A stretch of 64,000 nt of DNA from Echinometra lucunter (GCA_029962745.1 CM057171.1:6363525-6427524); one strand, 5' to 3'. Shown: positions 23,639 to 36,456, numbered from the stretch's first letter. A program made the numbers and translations. Notes: generated by a model not told the origin, from the letters alone.

Positions 23639-25305
23639 CTAGACATTGGATGATTTGATATTGCAGCACGATGAAAAGGTGACCGAAAGATTTATTTCAC
23701 CTTAACAAATCAGATTTTCTATAGGGTTGTACATTAACTACTGTGCACTGCATTGCAAGAGTCATAACAGGCCAAATCAGGCAGTTTATTTCATTGACTT
23801 TGACTGTATATGTAACCATAGTTGAAGAGGATAGTAATATAAAATGTAAAAAGAAAGCAAAAGGAAAAAAATGCCCCCTCCCCCTCCGCGACTCGAACCA
23901 AGGACCGTGAGCATGTGAGGCAAGTGCTTTAAAGGTATAACAGCTCACAAAGATAACTCCCAGATGGAAAACGGAATTCTAATATCATATTTTTCCGTCA
24001 AAAATTCAACATGTTTCCGACATCTCGCTAAAAAATATATGGACTTATAATATAGAAAACTTTCTCAGCTACAACATACTTGAAGATGGACGAAAATCAT
24101 GCAGAAATAACAGAGAGGTTGATCAAAGAAGACGAGAATGTAGAATCAAGAATTAGGTAAAGGTCATGTCCCATAGAGAATACACGTAAAATGAGAAAAA
24201 TTGACATAGTACCATTTTCGTAAATTTAGACAGTGATGACGTAATCAAAATGAGAAATAATGAATTCAAGATTTGTAGAAAGTTATCTCAGCTACAACAT
24301 ATCGGAATACCAGCGAAAATTGAGCAACAGTAAGCGAGATAGTCTTGGTGTTAAAGGCAAAAAATAAAACATCAAAATTAAAAATCGAAATTTAGAGTTC
24401 ACATCGGAATAGAATGACGTCAGAGTATCGAAAAAGTAATTTTTTGTCATGGATTCACATCTAAAACTCATAACCTTTCAGAATATTTTTAAAAAAATTG
24501 GTGGTGTCCATGCATTTTGAGGAGCTATGGTAGATTTTAAAGGGACATGGTTTTGCGTGTTTTTACATTATTTTCAACATTGACGCGTGCACGGATTTTG
24601 AAATGTGGTGCGCGCGTGCGACCTTATTGTTAGTTGAAGTCGGTTCTAAATTGATGGAAATTGTTAAGAAAAGGGTCAGGAATGCAAAGCAATCGAAAAA
24701 ACGGCGTTTTCCAGTTATTTAGGACCTGCGCAAATTTTGAAATGTTTAAAATGGCCTGAAACGTGTGCAAAATGAATATGAGTCGATTCTGAGCATTTTT
24801 AATTTTTGCGCGCGCGCTGACGCGCGGACGTACGTGTACGTGCGCGTCTCAATAGATGAAATTGTTTGGACCAAAGACGTTTTACATATAGAGCAAGACG
24901 GAAAGCAGCACGCGCGGAAAGCATTTCGCCAATGGGTTAAGCTTTCATCCATTAGATGCCGAAAATAAGCCCCAATTAATATTCATGAACCGAAATAAGC
25001 ACCCTTGATTGGATTATAGCATCATGAATATGTATTTTTTCGATAATATCGTTCTAGAAAAATGTTTATTCATTTGACCTTATTACGTCACAGTTATGCA
25101 AATTCATGCATGACGTGCTTACTCGCACAAAGTGAGAGGTGTCTACTTCACAGAGAAACGTGAGTACCACTGCAGTTATGATTAAATATCGGAAATTTGG
25201 CATATCTTCAAAATAGTTGGCTGTTCTTCTTGATCTACTATAATTTCTCTACAATTTGAAATAATTGTAAACAGCTATTTCCGAAAGATGTAATCTCGAA
25301 CTTAC

Positions 25306-25452
25306 AGATTGGTTTTTATCGTCATGGGGTAGATTGACCGTCGGTGTCGTTCTTGCACCATGTTCTCGAGGTAGCTTCCCCGGGCTACTGCCGGGGACCA
25401 TACTACGATAATTCTGGTTGTCATGTTGACCGCGCTTGAGCGGTTTTGATAT
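25306..25452 (-). CDS. Coding exon of unidentified minus-strand gene, copy B
   Basis: Counterpart of 12487-12636, 147 bases (49 codons), with the same acceptor and GTAAGT donor. It lacks one leucine codon and changes Ala to Thr and Tyr-His to His-Asp. The frame is preserved. Confidence 0.55.
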
Positions 25453-27816
25453 CTAAAATTGTTCAAATCAGAAGTTTGGCGTAATGAAAAATCAAATTTA
25501 GGCCTGAATTAGACTGTAGAATATTTACGAGTGAAACGCTAGCAGAATTCATTAGATTATTACTAGACCTAGTGTAGACTAGATTGTCTAATTCATACTT
25601 GGACTCGCTGACACTGCAGTGAGGCTGGATGGAGAGCACACAATCAACACTCTGTTAGTGTTACGTCGACGACTCTGGTTGATTTTGCCAGTGTCTTTAA
25701 CTCTTGTGAACCCTCAACATTTGAAGTTAAACAATTATTGAGCCACCTTTAGTCTAGCTACTGTGCACATTCATCAGTTTACAAGATCTGACAGTAATCA
25801 GTAAAAACTTGTCAGAAATTCTGTTTAAAAAATCTTGAGTAGATCTGGACACACTTGTTGGAAGTTGAATCAAGTTGTTCAACCTCTCATTCTCACCCCA
25901 CCTCTTCTAAAGATAGAAAATACCTCTGTTGCTAAATGTTACTATCTACCTGGTTGTAATTATCCTTCTTTTTTTTAATTGTTTGTTCCCATAGAAGAAT
26001 ATATTGGAACTGGAAGGCTGGAAGAATTCTACTGATGAAGATCACTACATGTAATATATACCCCAGGTGAAACAGAGAATCCTCTGAAGTGACAGGTAAG
26101 AACAAAAATTTCCAGAAAATTTTTGTTTCTTATTTAGGTTATGATTACGGTAATGGATTTGAGGGGACTCCAGTAGAGCGTAGACTGTGATTATTTAATA
26201 GGCTTTGTGTAACTTTAGTTGGGCTCACTGCAGGCTTGAGAGTATACAGTTAAAATGCTACGCCGACAGTCCCGGTTGATGTTTTTGTTATTTTGGTACT
26301 CTTGAAAACTCCTAACATTTGAAGTTGAAAACAATTATTGAATGACCATCAGTTTATGTCTACGTTGAATCTAGCAGAGTATGACCACATTTTTCAGTTT
26401 AAAAGTCTAGGCCAAAGAGTTAAACCTGTGGTCTGGAAGTCTCTTAAAATCTTGAGTAGATCTGGACACACTGTCACTTAGCCCTCTCACCCTACCACCT
26501 TCTGAACATAGAACATCTTACTGTACGAATGCTATTCCATGTATTTGATTTATTCAGTTTTATTCTTAGTTTTTTTTTTTGTTTATTATCTTATTTATTT
26601 ATATATTTGGGCAGGGGGGGGGGGGAGGGTATTCAGACACTTGCTTAATACAAGTATGGTTCCCTTGGTCTGGTTAATGATATTTTACAATAGTCCTGTT
26701 CTATTTTGGTGGCAGAGCTGAAACATTTTATTAGGGGGGGATTACAGGCAAATTATGTACATGTTTGTAACTCAGTGGTAAGCTATTCTATTTCTGCATG
26801 AAGGAAATCTAAATCTTGGATACGCCATGAAAAGATAAGTAAACTTTGAAAGAACTGTAAATACTACATATATATTTCAGCGTAAGTATCTCTATCAGAA
26901 ATGAATTACAACTTGGATAATGATATTGATTTTTAAAATCAATTTTATTTATTTATTTTCCCCCACAGTCGGATATTGGAAGGCTGGAAGAATTCTACTG
27001 ATGAATGTCACAACCTATGGTCACAACATGTCCACTACATGTCATTCCAAGTCCAGGATGAAGCAGAAAATCATGTAAAGTGGCAGGTAACAACTAACAA
27101 CGAACTCTTCCAGGGCACTTGTTACAAGAATTCATACCTCTGACTATCAATTGCAGAGTTTTTATTGCAAATGTAAATATTTCCCCATGTACCTCTACAA
27201 CAAAATTTGTCTGTGTTGACATGGGGAGATTTCACAGAGATTCTTTGTACTTGAGAGTGCCACCTAATGCACATTGAGAGACAGCATTTCTTGCCAAATT
27301 AACAATTGTGTAAACAGGTCGGCACGGGAATTTACATTGCATGGGTTCTGAAATGAAACTGAAAAAATTCAGTTAATTTTAGTCATGAATGCAATTTTTT
27401 ATTTAGATTTAAGCTCCCATGTGCCTTGTGCTATCGTGAAAATAATGTAAATTTGTATCAGTGCTCCCCACTTTGAAAGCATTCATGTGTACGAAGGTTA
27501 TCTCATTTAAACATATGCAGTAGGTTATTTAGCTTATGTAGAGACCCCATTCAGTCGTATTTTTTTATTTCCTTTTAATGTAGTATAATGCTATAGCGGA
27601 TGATTGATGCAGACTGGAATCGGCAAATCCTGAGGGGAACAAAGAAGAGATGTATGACTTGAACATTTGAGAGTAAGTTTGCTGCTATAAGTAACCAATC
27701 CCCATAACTATCATTCACCACATTTGGTGTAAGCAGTCATAGATGCGATTTACTGTCATTTCTGATTTTCTAGTTATACCAAAGTACTTTAATTGTGGTC
27801 TATAAAATAAATGCAT

Positions 27817-28080
27817 TGGCGTAAATCCGGGGGGGGGGGGGGGGGGGGGATGGGGGATATACCCCCCCCCCCACCAACTCTTTTGAGAGGGGGGATGGCA
27901 TGTACAAATATTCCCCCTCCCACTTTTTAAAGGAATAAATGATATTTGAATTAATCAGTTCATAAAATTTTTGATAATCTGTCATAAACAACTATCATAT
28001 TTTAGAATTTCTATTTGAAAATGCAATTTAAAACCAGAAAAGCACTTATTTTTGGCTCGCTTGCTTTGCTCGCTCATCAA
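27817..28080 (+). repeat. Truncated hAT-like repeat with poly-G edge, copy B
   Basis: Counterpart of 15010-15265, with a longer G run after GGCGTAAATCC. Confidence 0.6.
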
Positions 28081-30028
28081 ATTTTAGAATTTTCGTTGAA
28101 AATGCGATTGAAAAACAGAAAAGGGCCCTTGCATTACCAAGTATTACTGAATTACTGTATGAGCGTAAGTTTTCTTAAGTACTTTATATCTTGTCTGAAT
28201 CATGTATGGTATAGTTGGACTACCAGAAATATGAAATTCTAAGATGTCAGTAGGACAGAATATGTGTAGCTGGATTCGCTCACTTGCACACTCCTATCTT
28301 CTGCATTTTAGTCCTTCTTGCAGGTGTCTGAATGTTGTTGAATCCTTATTAAATTCATGTAAGATATTATTTGTTTATTTTTCTCCACAGAGTTCTGGAT
28401 TATGACTTTGGCTCATCCTTCCTGATGCCTAGATTACAGCCTTGATGGTGACTGCAGACATTTACTCCCTGAAAATGCTTTCTTCAGATAATAGCAAATA
28501 TTTTTTTAAAGATATGATTTTAACACAACATTTATCACTGAATGTCCCATTGAATATCACATTAAATGAAAGCTACGTAGTAAATATTTCGGATTTTTTT
28601 TTGTTTTCAGTGATTACAGTCAACTAATCTTGCATTAGAAAAAATATATACGTATATAATGAAATGGACACAATTTCAACTACCATCTCAAATTTAGAAT
28701 AGAGAAGAAAGGCTTTTACTTTTGTTTACTTTAAACGAATCTAAATCAAGAATTTAGGAATTCATCATTGTTCAACAGCCCCTAGACTTCTATGGGTACT
28801 GGCAAGATGCCTGCAAATGTTGCATCGAGTTAACTTCAGTTTTGTATGTTTGAAGTTAAAATGTGTTGAATCATTAAATTATTATTCTAATTATAGTTTA
28901 CTATCCGCAAATGACTGAATGGCCTATTTTTTTTTTATTTTCGACCCCCTACATGCATTGAACACTCACTGGAAGATTAACCTGTTTTTATGGCATTTTA
29001 AAAAATATTGTTTACCAAAAATAATATCCCTTAAGAAAGTATGATTGCGAAGGAGGGGGGGGGGGGGTAATACACTGTACCTCCATGTGCAATGTGAAGG
29101 GCTGTTGAAGGTAAATAAGGCCATATCAGGAATTTTTTCCTGGAGCCTGAGGGGCAAGAAATTGTTGATTTTTTAGGAAACGTGAAAGTGAGGGAACAAA
29201 GTGACCGAGTAAGAGCTTGTGCATGTTTAGAATTGAAATAGAATGATCTGGATGTAATTTAGGGCATTTTTCAAAAAAGAGAAAGTGAGAAAAAATATGG
29301 GGGTGAAAAATCCTTTTTATAGGGGGAGGGGGCCGGAAGGTAAACCGAAAGTGTGAAGGCTTGAGAAGGTGAAAAAGATAGTGATGTGTCAAATGTAAAT
29401 TGCTCTAGCCAATCTACAAGAGAAAGAAAGTTAACATGTGTGCCGAGTGAAAAAAGAGTGGATATCTTGAAAAGAAGTGCTTTTAATAGTAAAATCTGTG
29501 AAAGAGTCTAAAATCAGAATGCTTACATTATCCGGTAAAAGGAGTGCCAAACAAGAGTGAAAGAAATAAAAGAATGCTTGCATTTGATAATGAATGAAAG
29601 TGAATTTTAAAATTAAATATGTATACACAAAGACTGAAGTACAGTTAGAAAGAAATAGTGATAGATTATTCATTTGACTGTTCAGACCTTCATGTAGAAA
29701 GAGTTTTTAAAGGAAGGATCCAACCAACTATTGTAGAGGCCTCCGATCCAAAAATTCATCGACTCGAAGATATAGCACAGCTGTTGGGTACCAAGACTGA
29801 GTCAGGTGTTAGGTAAACAAGCGAGAAGGATGGTTTCCAAATAGTAGTAATAGGCTTCGCCCCATACTATTATTCTTTTTTTTTGTGTGATATCGATAAC
29901 CAGTTTAAGTGCGTTGACAGGCGCATCAGAATGGCCGATGTTGATTTGCTACATCCCTTGCGCGGCCCGCGCGCAATGTGTGAATAAAATTACAATAAAT
30001 ACATATATATTACGCGATTTGACCTTTC

Positions 30029-30086
30029 CTCTCGCGCTGATGTCTGCATTGTCTGGCAATCGCGTACAATTTGTCATCTGGGTATG
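30029..30086 (-). CDS. Short candidate coding exon, copy B
   Basis: Counterpart of 17211-17269 with one base missing and a non-GT donor (GAAAGG). Confidence 0.25.
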
Positions 30087-30717
30087 CTGTGTGAAGGAGA
30101 GCATCTTACAAAATGCATAATTCATGACAGCTCATGAATTATTGATTGGGGCTTATTTCGGCTTCTAATGGATGAAAGCTTATAGCGGAGCCTAGGGGGC
30201 TTGGTTTGGACTGATATGAACATTCATCATGCCAAATATAAATTAGAAATGACTTTCCGTTATGAAGATATGATCATGACATGATATTTACAAAATGGCG
30301 CCGGAATGACGTCACGATGACCTGATGACTTTAAAAAATATTGGAGAAACTTGACTTCATTCTGACTAATAAGTGACGAAAATTTGATGCATTTTGAGCC
30401 AGCCGATTCGTTTGCACAAAAAATTGTAAAGAATAAAAATAAATAAAATTCTGATGAAATTAAAAGGTGATCTGTCAAAGATGACAGACGACCTAAAAAA
30501 AAAAAAGAAAAATGACTATATGAAATATGCTGTATGACTTTTTGACACTACCAAAGCTACTTATTGCTAACATGATTTTTTTGACAACTCTCAATATGTT
30601 TTTTGACACACATAATCAAATATTCTCATTTCCCCCGTAAGATTTGCATATTTTCTTAAACCAAACCGAGAATATATTTGATTTGATTTGATTTGAATTG
30701 TTCATTCCGGCTTCATT

Positions 30718-30801
30718 GTAGTAGTAGTAGTAGTAGTAGTAGTAGACGACTTAATTATTTTATTCTTTAGCATAAGGCTAATCTATCATAAGGTCCAGAT
30801 A
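30718..30801 (-). repeat. Microsatellite-anchored retroposon-like tail, copy B
   Basis: Counterpart of 17891-17985, with fewer GTA units. Confidence 0.55.
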
Positions 30802-30932
30802 TGTACGTATGAGTGTTTCTCCTTTACGAGGACAATGAAAACATTTTTTCCCCCAAGAATATAAGAAAATTTTAGGAGTTCTGTGTATAAAACATACTGA
30901 CATGGCTGAGGGTTGTCCACAAATGATATTAC

Positions 30933-31122
30933 CAATAGCTTCGGTAGTATAAAAAACAGAACATTCCGTGTCCCATTTCGTTCAAATTGTCGTCAATCTA
31001 TTTCATTCCGTCTTAGCTTCAGAAACCTCTTGAACTGAGGGTATAGGCGTCCTTTAACAGTTTCAACATAGTGACACTTTGCATAGATTTTCAACGTAAA
31101 ATTTTTGAAAGGCCACAGATAG
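30933..31122 (-). CDS. Candidate coding exon of the minus-strand gene, copy B
   Basis: Counterpart of 18113-18303, 190 bases, with splice sites conserved. Several single-base indels relative to A close the long frame, so at least one copy contains consensus errors. Confidence 0.33.
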
Positions 31123-31411
31123 CTATAACGATGTGATCATTTATTATGTCGAAACATTGCTCGAATCACCCCCACCTCGATAAATATACATGAATATATC
31201 GTAATGATACTTATATACAATAGAGGAGGGGGAGAAATCTCAAGAGAAAGCTAAAGTGAACAACGAAGAAATTGCAGGCCAGAGTCTTTACAAGCTTTGC
31301 AAAGGTCTACTACACGAAATACGTCTCCCCAAGCTTAAGAGCCCCGGCAATAGCTATAAAATGATTACTTTGCTGGTAGTTGAAACACACTAACTTGCCA
31401 AGAATACTCAC

Positions 31412-31615
31412 CTCTCGTATTTCTTTTGTATATTGAGCTGGTGATCTTTTTGGCGGGGGTAGAAGAGGTACCTTTGGCTTGAAGTTTGCAGGTAATGTGG
31501 AGAAGGCAACACGTTCATTTTCGGCTATTTGTATGAGATCGAATACTGAGAAACCGGGTGGTGGCCTGGCTACTAGTGGCGGAGGACCGTTCTCACTTGT
31601 GTACCGATTTATATT
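31412..31615 (-). CDS. Proline-rich coding exon with PPPGF motif, copy B
   Basis: Counterpart of 18594-18797, 204 bases, fully open, same splice sites. The 3' end reads SPAQYTKEIRE here against SPAHIQRKIRE in A; the two differ by balanced indels, so length and phase are kept. Confidence 0.62.
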
Positions 31616-31918
31616 CTAAGAATATCAAGAAAATAATATTAAAAAAACGAGAAACATATTTCTAATAACAAAAGATGTTGAAATAATTCACAATTTGTAT
31701 ACCATAAGTTTCAAGGATTGAAATAGAAAAGGATCGTGATTTAACATACACCTGTTACAGGATAGGTTTAAAATTAACGCAAACAAAAAAGTTATTTTTA
31801 TTTGTAAATAAATCAGGGTTAAAATGAAGGCCTCTTGTAATAAACTCTGCTCATTTTGAAAGTGACATTCTTATCTATATTCTTATCTATATGCATTCAT
31901 TAATCTTCATTTATTTAC

Positions 31919-32028
31919 AGTTTTCTTTCTGAAATTCATCATAATTATAAAAATCATCAAAGATAGGAAGATGAAGTATACTGAATTATGCAAAAGGTCC
32001 ATGTTTTCTTCTGGAAAGGCTAATGGTT
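31919..32028 (-). CDS. Candidate membrane-helix exon, copy B
   Basis: Acceptor TGTCTATGTAAG| and donor AAAACT|GTAAAT. In phase 1-0 it reads PLAFPEENMDLLHN, then a hydrophobic stretch SVYFIFLSLMIFIIMM, then NFRKKT. This is one membrane helix followed by basic residues, as in a type I stop-transfer. It joins in phase 0 to 31412-31615, which would then be cytoplasmic. It accepts a phase-1 exon upstream, which is what the signal-peptide exon at 48448-48505 provides. Whether they belong together is untested. Confidence 0.42.
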
Positions 32029-32030
32029 CT

Positions 32031-33500
32031 TACATAGACACTTTTCAAAATCATTTGATTTATACATCCGCCCACGGTTTATGATTAAGGCAATGAAACA
32101 AATATAAATAAATGAAATATAATAGATAATTGAAACGGTAAATTACCCTTAACTATATCTTGTCAAGCACGAAATCGGTAGTCTTTGTTTATGATGTTTT
32201 TATTCCTACATTTTCGTCGTAATTTTATTGTGAAATTTTGAAAGGTCAAGATTCTCATAAAAAAAGTGGCAGAGCTTATTGTGATTCATTTCAATTTTGT
32301 CCTCGAAGCCATGCAATCACTATGATCATCTGCTGTGTTCATGGATGGGGACATATAAATGTTCGCAACAGCAGCAATTTCGTCATTTATGAAAAGTTTT
32401 TGAATATATGAAAACATTTTTTTCGCAGAGGTTAAATGCTGGCAATGCTAGTGACCCTTTCCCCTAAAGAAAAAAAACAGAAGAAAAATAAGAAAATTAA
32501 AAAACAAATTTGTGGGAAAAAAGAGAAACATGAATTATTTTTTTAAAAAGTGGAAAATCTACAATGAAAAAAAAATCGTAAATTCATGCTCCTTCTTAGC
32601 TTAAGATATATCACGGGAAATGTATTTGACACAACATATGCTAAGTTCACAAAAAGACAAGCAGCATCCTTAAAGATAATGAATAAAACATGAAATTTTG
32701 TGTACAAAACATATTTAGAGTTGTCCACAAAACAACCTGCCATGTTGAAGCAACATTTCCAATTTGAGGATCGTTATAAAAAGTAAATCAAGATTTTTCA
32801 AACTTTTATAATTTTCTCAGTTCGAAACCGATTTTGGTGGAACTTTAAAAAAAACCTGCTTCTCTCTATCCTCTCTTTTCATCAAAATTGATTTCCCCCA
32901 GGGTTTTGGTTCCCTTTAAGGAGCGATATCGTTTACCTGATCTATTCGCCTGTCTTCTAACTCTCTGAGCTGGAAGGTCTGTAGAGAGAATATCCTTGAT
33001 ATTAATCCTGTGGATAAGAAACAAAATTTATTCATTCATTCATTCATTCATTTATGGGTTTTTAATTGCTTTCATAAACTCACTTTAATTCAGGTACATC
33101 ATACAACAACTTTTAATATTTTGTTTAAAATGTTAAACCTGATTAAGAAATGGAAGGATAATACCTATCAAAAAAGGTCAGTTCATGCCTGATTGAACTG
33201 GAAGAAACCCCTAAGACACGTAAAAGTAATGTATTTGATATATCAGTCAACAATGCCTCATATACAATAGAGGGTAGGTTTCTGGTGAATCAAAATTTTT
33301 CTAAATTTTCGAGATTGAAAATGAAATGTGAATATGAAAAATTTAGCTAGACTTCAAAAGGTCGCTGCAAAGGATTATCCGTACTCTTCAAATAGTAAGA
33401 CACGTTTTTTCCCCCTCTGAAATGTCGCGGGTTGTGTGATAGGCATAACACTTTAAGAAATTTTGGAATGATAGACCGAAAGAAAATTTTAGAATATAAC
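32031..33500. other. No gene supported; one arm of a MITE-like repeat
   Basis: 32693-32925 (TAGAGTTGTCCACAAAAC ... TTTGGTTCCCTTTAA) resembles one arm of the TTAA-flanked foldback element by its GAGTTGTCCACRA block, and may be an old solo arm. A TTCA microsatellite lies at 33028-33052. No exon is convincing. Confidence 0.4.
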
Positions 33501-34970
33501 TCAGTGGTATTCACATATCCTCGTTTTGCATAATCTTAATACATGCTTATCGCCATCTCCCAGTTATTCCTTACTCTTCCCACTTTCTACTCATTTTATT
33601 CTCTCTGCCCCTTTCCTCCTTTTTCTCCATTTCTCAGCTTATTCTAAATGTCGTATGTCCCTTTTTCTCCAGGCCTTAACCCCTTTTTGGGATGTGGGGG
33701 TATATTTTCCCATTTTATTTATTCGTTTATTTATTTTTTATTTTTTGTTGAGAATATTTGAGAATTCAGATACTGTGAGCGATGTAAGAAAGGAAGGCAA
33801 TATTAAAGGGTATTCGCCTATTAGGCCACCAAAGTTCCTATGTCTTCTAGAAGCATAAGCAATCTAAACATTCTCGTCAGCTCTTACACTTCTTCCAAAA
33901 GCTGTGTTATTCCTATGGGAAGGGGAGCCGCAACAGTTTGATTTTTTTTTCAATTCCCAACCTTCTCCCCTCCTATATCCACCAATAATGTATACTTCTT
34001 TCAAAATGTGCTATATCAGCTTTTCAGTTTCAACTTTGTCCTCGCGAGCGAAGCGAGCGCGCAAATTTTTACAATTTTGGTGGTGAAAATGTACAGAAAT
34101 TTCATATTTCGGCACTGCCCGAATACACTGTATGAAAACATACGGGCGTCCTGGATACTCGGCGAAGGGGCGGGGGGCACTGGAGAATTTATCCATTATG
34201 ATAATGACAATTTTTATATGCAATAACATTGTGAGGAGCAGCAACAAAACAAACATTTCCCTTATTCCTTTACAGGAGAAAACTAATTTATTTTAGAACA
34301 AAGGAAAGTTCATTATACATCATGTTACATCAAAATTGATTTTGTTTGTCTTGCGAGGGAGCCCCACTGAGGGGGCAAAATAGATTTTTGCACATTTGCA
34401 AGCAAGAAAATTTAGATGATTTCGGGCTGAAAAGTAGCATTTCTCAACACTAGAAAGCTATTCGTATACTCTTAACTATGCTGCAATGGGTTAAGGGGGG
34501 GGGGGCAAAGATTATTCCCCTCCCCCACCTTGATAGGGAGAAAATATGCCCCTTCCTTTTGCCACCACTCGTAGATTTATATGCTAATTTTACATGGTTG
34601 TAGTGCAGTCGTATGATTCGAAATTTTCTCTTTTTTTCTTGCGAGGGGGGCGCATTGAGGGGGCAAAAATTGATTTTGCCCCCTTTCTTGAATGGTGGGG
34701 GGGGGGGGGCAACTGCCCCATTTGCCCCCCACCCCTCCCGCTTCAGGCGCCTATGATACAGGTTAGAATCCAGCATGTCTAGTGTTGAATCAAGCATGTT
34801 CAAAGTGTTAATCTAACTATTGAAAATGAAGTCACTCCTCCATCCTTTTAAATGGTGATTCAAAATCTTAGTTTTTAGAGTGTTGCCAAGAAAAGAACAA
34901 ACAAACCATACACATTAAAGAAATCAAGCTTTATATTAGCCTACTAGTGTAACATATAGCCGTACCATAG
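33501..34970. repeat. Repeat-rich stretch with two related G-rich units
   Basis: TTGCGAGGGAGCCCCACTGA (34350) and a relative reading GCGAGGGGGGCGCATTGA (34641) each precede GGGGGCAAAA and a TTGATTTT- or TAGATTTT-like block. They start about 285 bases apart and are followed by G/C runs, so this looks like a two-unit tandem repeat. GCGAGCGAAGCGAGCG lies at 34042-34057. A pyrimidine-rich 110-codon open frame at 33526-33858 is low complexity and not called. Confidence 0.45.
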
Positions 34971-35228
34971 TGGGTGGCAAAGTTACCTTTTGCGCATCGA
35001 TCCCCTCAAAGTGCATATTAGCAAGTATCGATTTTCAAAGATGCATCCAAACGATAACGGTGCTATTTCGCTCTCTATTGATATTAAATCAGCCTATTTC
35101 ATTCTTACTTTTTATTTCAAAGTTTCATTTATCTTTTCACGGCACAAAATTGTGAAATTTGGTTTGGCAGTCAAATTAAACTTTTTCTAAAATAACCACC
35201 CACGTATTCTTTTATTAATCATTATCAG

Positions 35229-35471
35229 GCTTAGTGGGTCCACAAGTAGAAGAGCTTGACCATAAGACTAACTATAAAAGGAAGCTTCCAGCTCCCAAGT
35301 ACTTCGGAGGGGACGATGACTTGCATGTTAATTCTCACTTCCTCTTTCAAACAATCAGACAAACAGAAAGACATCCCACAGTTCGGATGTTGATGGGGAT
35401 TATCCCCAGAGATGCAAGCCAAGGACCACTCCAGCATCACAAGACCCTCATCCACGATGAAGGGGAAAGAG
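35229..35471 (+). CDS. Candidate internal coding exon (phase 1-1), product unknown
   Basis: Acceptor TTTATTAATCATTATCAG| and donor GGAAAGAG|GTAATC bound 243 bases with 80 open codons, in phase 1 and out phase 1. It starts LVGPQVEELDHKTNYKRK and includes LPAPKYFGGDDDLHVNSHF and FQTIRQTERHPTVRM. It is hydrophilic with no cysteine and no membrane segment. Composition and boundaries look like a real exon, but the opposite strand is also open for 98 codons and I find no partner exons nearby. Confidence 0.37.
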
Positions 35472-36099
35472 GTAATCCGAAAAGGGTGCTCTTGCGGTGG
35501 CAAATATTGGCCTGCGTGACCTTGCACGGGGCATGCTCCAAGGCGTTATCCGTCTCATAAATTATTCATATTGCATTTAATCCGTCATCCATGCATCTAC
35601 TCTAAGACGGAAATGTTTGCTTCCATAAGGTTAATGTTCTACTAATTAAGTTCAAAGTTTCGTCATAATCCCCTCCCACACTTCATACAGCCATAAAAAC
35701 TTATGATTTGTGATTGATGTGCTCTCATCATGGTTCTCATCACTTTTGTTAACGGTGAAAGTTTTTGAACCATTTACGAAATTCATCATTAACATATTAT
35801 TATTATAGACTTTCATGCCTTGTAATTAGTCTTGTTTTAAACGTACTGACTCGTTGCCTAATGCTTTTGACAAGTTATATGGTTCCAACGCTATTTTAAT
35901 AAAAGCTTTCCGGAAGTTTAAGATCATCTGATAAAACGACTAAGCTCGATTTTGGATGAAAGAATACAGACACATTCAGCAGTCTAGCAAATTGTCTCTC
36001 AGTTGTTAACATGATTAATGTGTCCTGAACAGTTCCCAATTCATCTAATTACCGAAAAGTGATTCATCTAGCTCCTTCATGATTTAGGACATTAATGTA
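35472..36099. other. No gene seen
   Basis: A+T-rich intergenic or intronic sequence without recognised features. Confidence 0.5.
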
Positions 36100-36101
36100 T
36101 A

Positions 36102-36456
36102 CACACTTAGAATGAAAGGTTCAATTTTGCAGCCCCAAATGCAACAATGGCAGCACCGTTTGGGGTGCAGTCTTGCACCCTACATGCCAAAGGTACAAAA
36201 AATGCACCGTTTTGTACTTTTATGCACCCGGAAATGCCCGTCTGCAGCCTTAAAGGTGCAGAAATGTTGGCTTTCAAAAGATTGCAAATTTGTACCTTCC
36301 CTAAAGGGTACAACTCTGCACCTTAAGGGTACAAAATGAAGGTCACTGCACCCTTAATGGTGCATATCGCTTCTTTGGGTGCAAAGTTGTACCCATAAAG
36401 GAGCTCCCAGTGTTGCATTTGAAGGGTGCAAAATTGAAACGTTTATTCTTAGTGCG
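36102..36456 (+). mobile_element. TA-flanked foldback MITE, copy 1
   Basis: 355 bases flanked by TA (36100-36101 and 36457-36458), which fits Tc1/mariner-type insertion. Termini are inverted repeats: left CACACTTAGAATGAAAGG then TTCAATTTTGCA; right TGCAAAATTGAA then CGTTTATTCTTAGTGCG. The interior is a dense alternation of AAGGGTGCA, TGCACCTT, GGGTACAA and TTGTACC, so it can fold at many registers. No coding capacity. Copy 2 at 50305-50642 is the same element in the opposite orientation. Confidence 0.8.

Larger units (their letters stand above)
25065..28520 (+). ncRNA. Spliced plus-strand transcription unit, copy B
   Basis: Exons by splice sites: one ending 25159; 25995-26095; 26969-27085; 27584-27672; and one from 28391 with a stop at 28443. 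Unlike copy A, the 117-base exon 26969-27085 is open across its whole length in one frame (RILEGWKNSTDECHNLWSQH ... HVKWQ), because GTAGA in A is GCAGA here and a base has been gained. Joined to the first exon, this frame would run about 60 codons before a stop in the 89-base exon. This leaves open a short coding transcript on one haplotype. Confidence 0.42.
19711..32030 (+). repeat. Duplicated segment, copy B (starts at the gap)
   Basis: Same content and order as 6846-19210, and 45 bases shorter in total. It starts at the gap with the block TTTCACTAACAAGTTTGCTT, which in copy A lies at 6851 next to unique DNA, and it runs out into unique DNA after 32030. It likely represents the other haplotype of the same locus. 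Confidence 0.95.

Noticed and set aside
33526..33858. 110-codon plus-strand open frame
   Set aside because: Pyrimidine-rich low complexity giving Leu/Phe/Ser; no conserved features.
34973..35100. Minus-strand open stretch ending at a GTAACT donor
   Set aside because: The upstream acceptor is purine-rich and poor, and the plus strand is equally open.
35231..35527. 98-codon minus-strand open frame opposite the candidate plus exon
   Set aside because: No acceptor and donor matching its limits; the plus strand has both.
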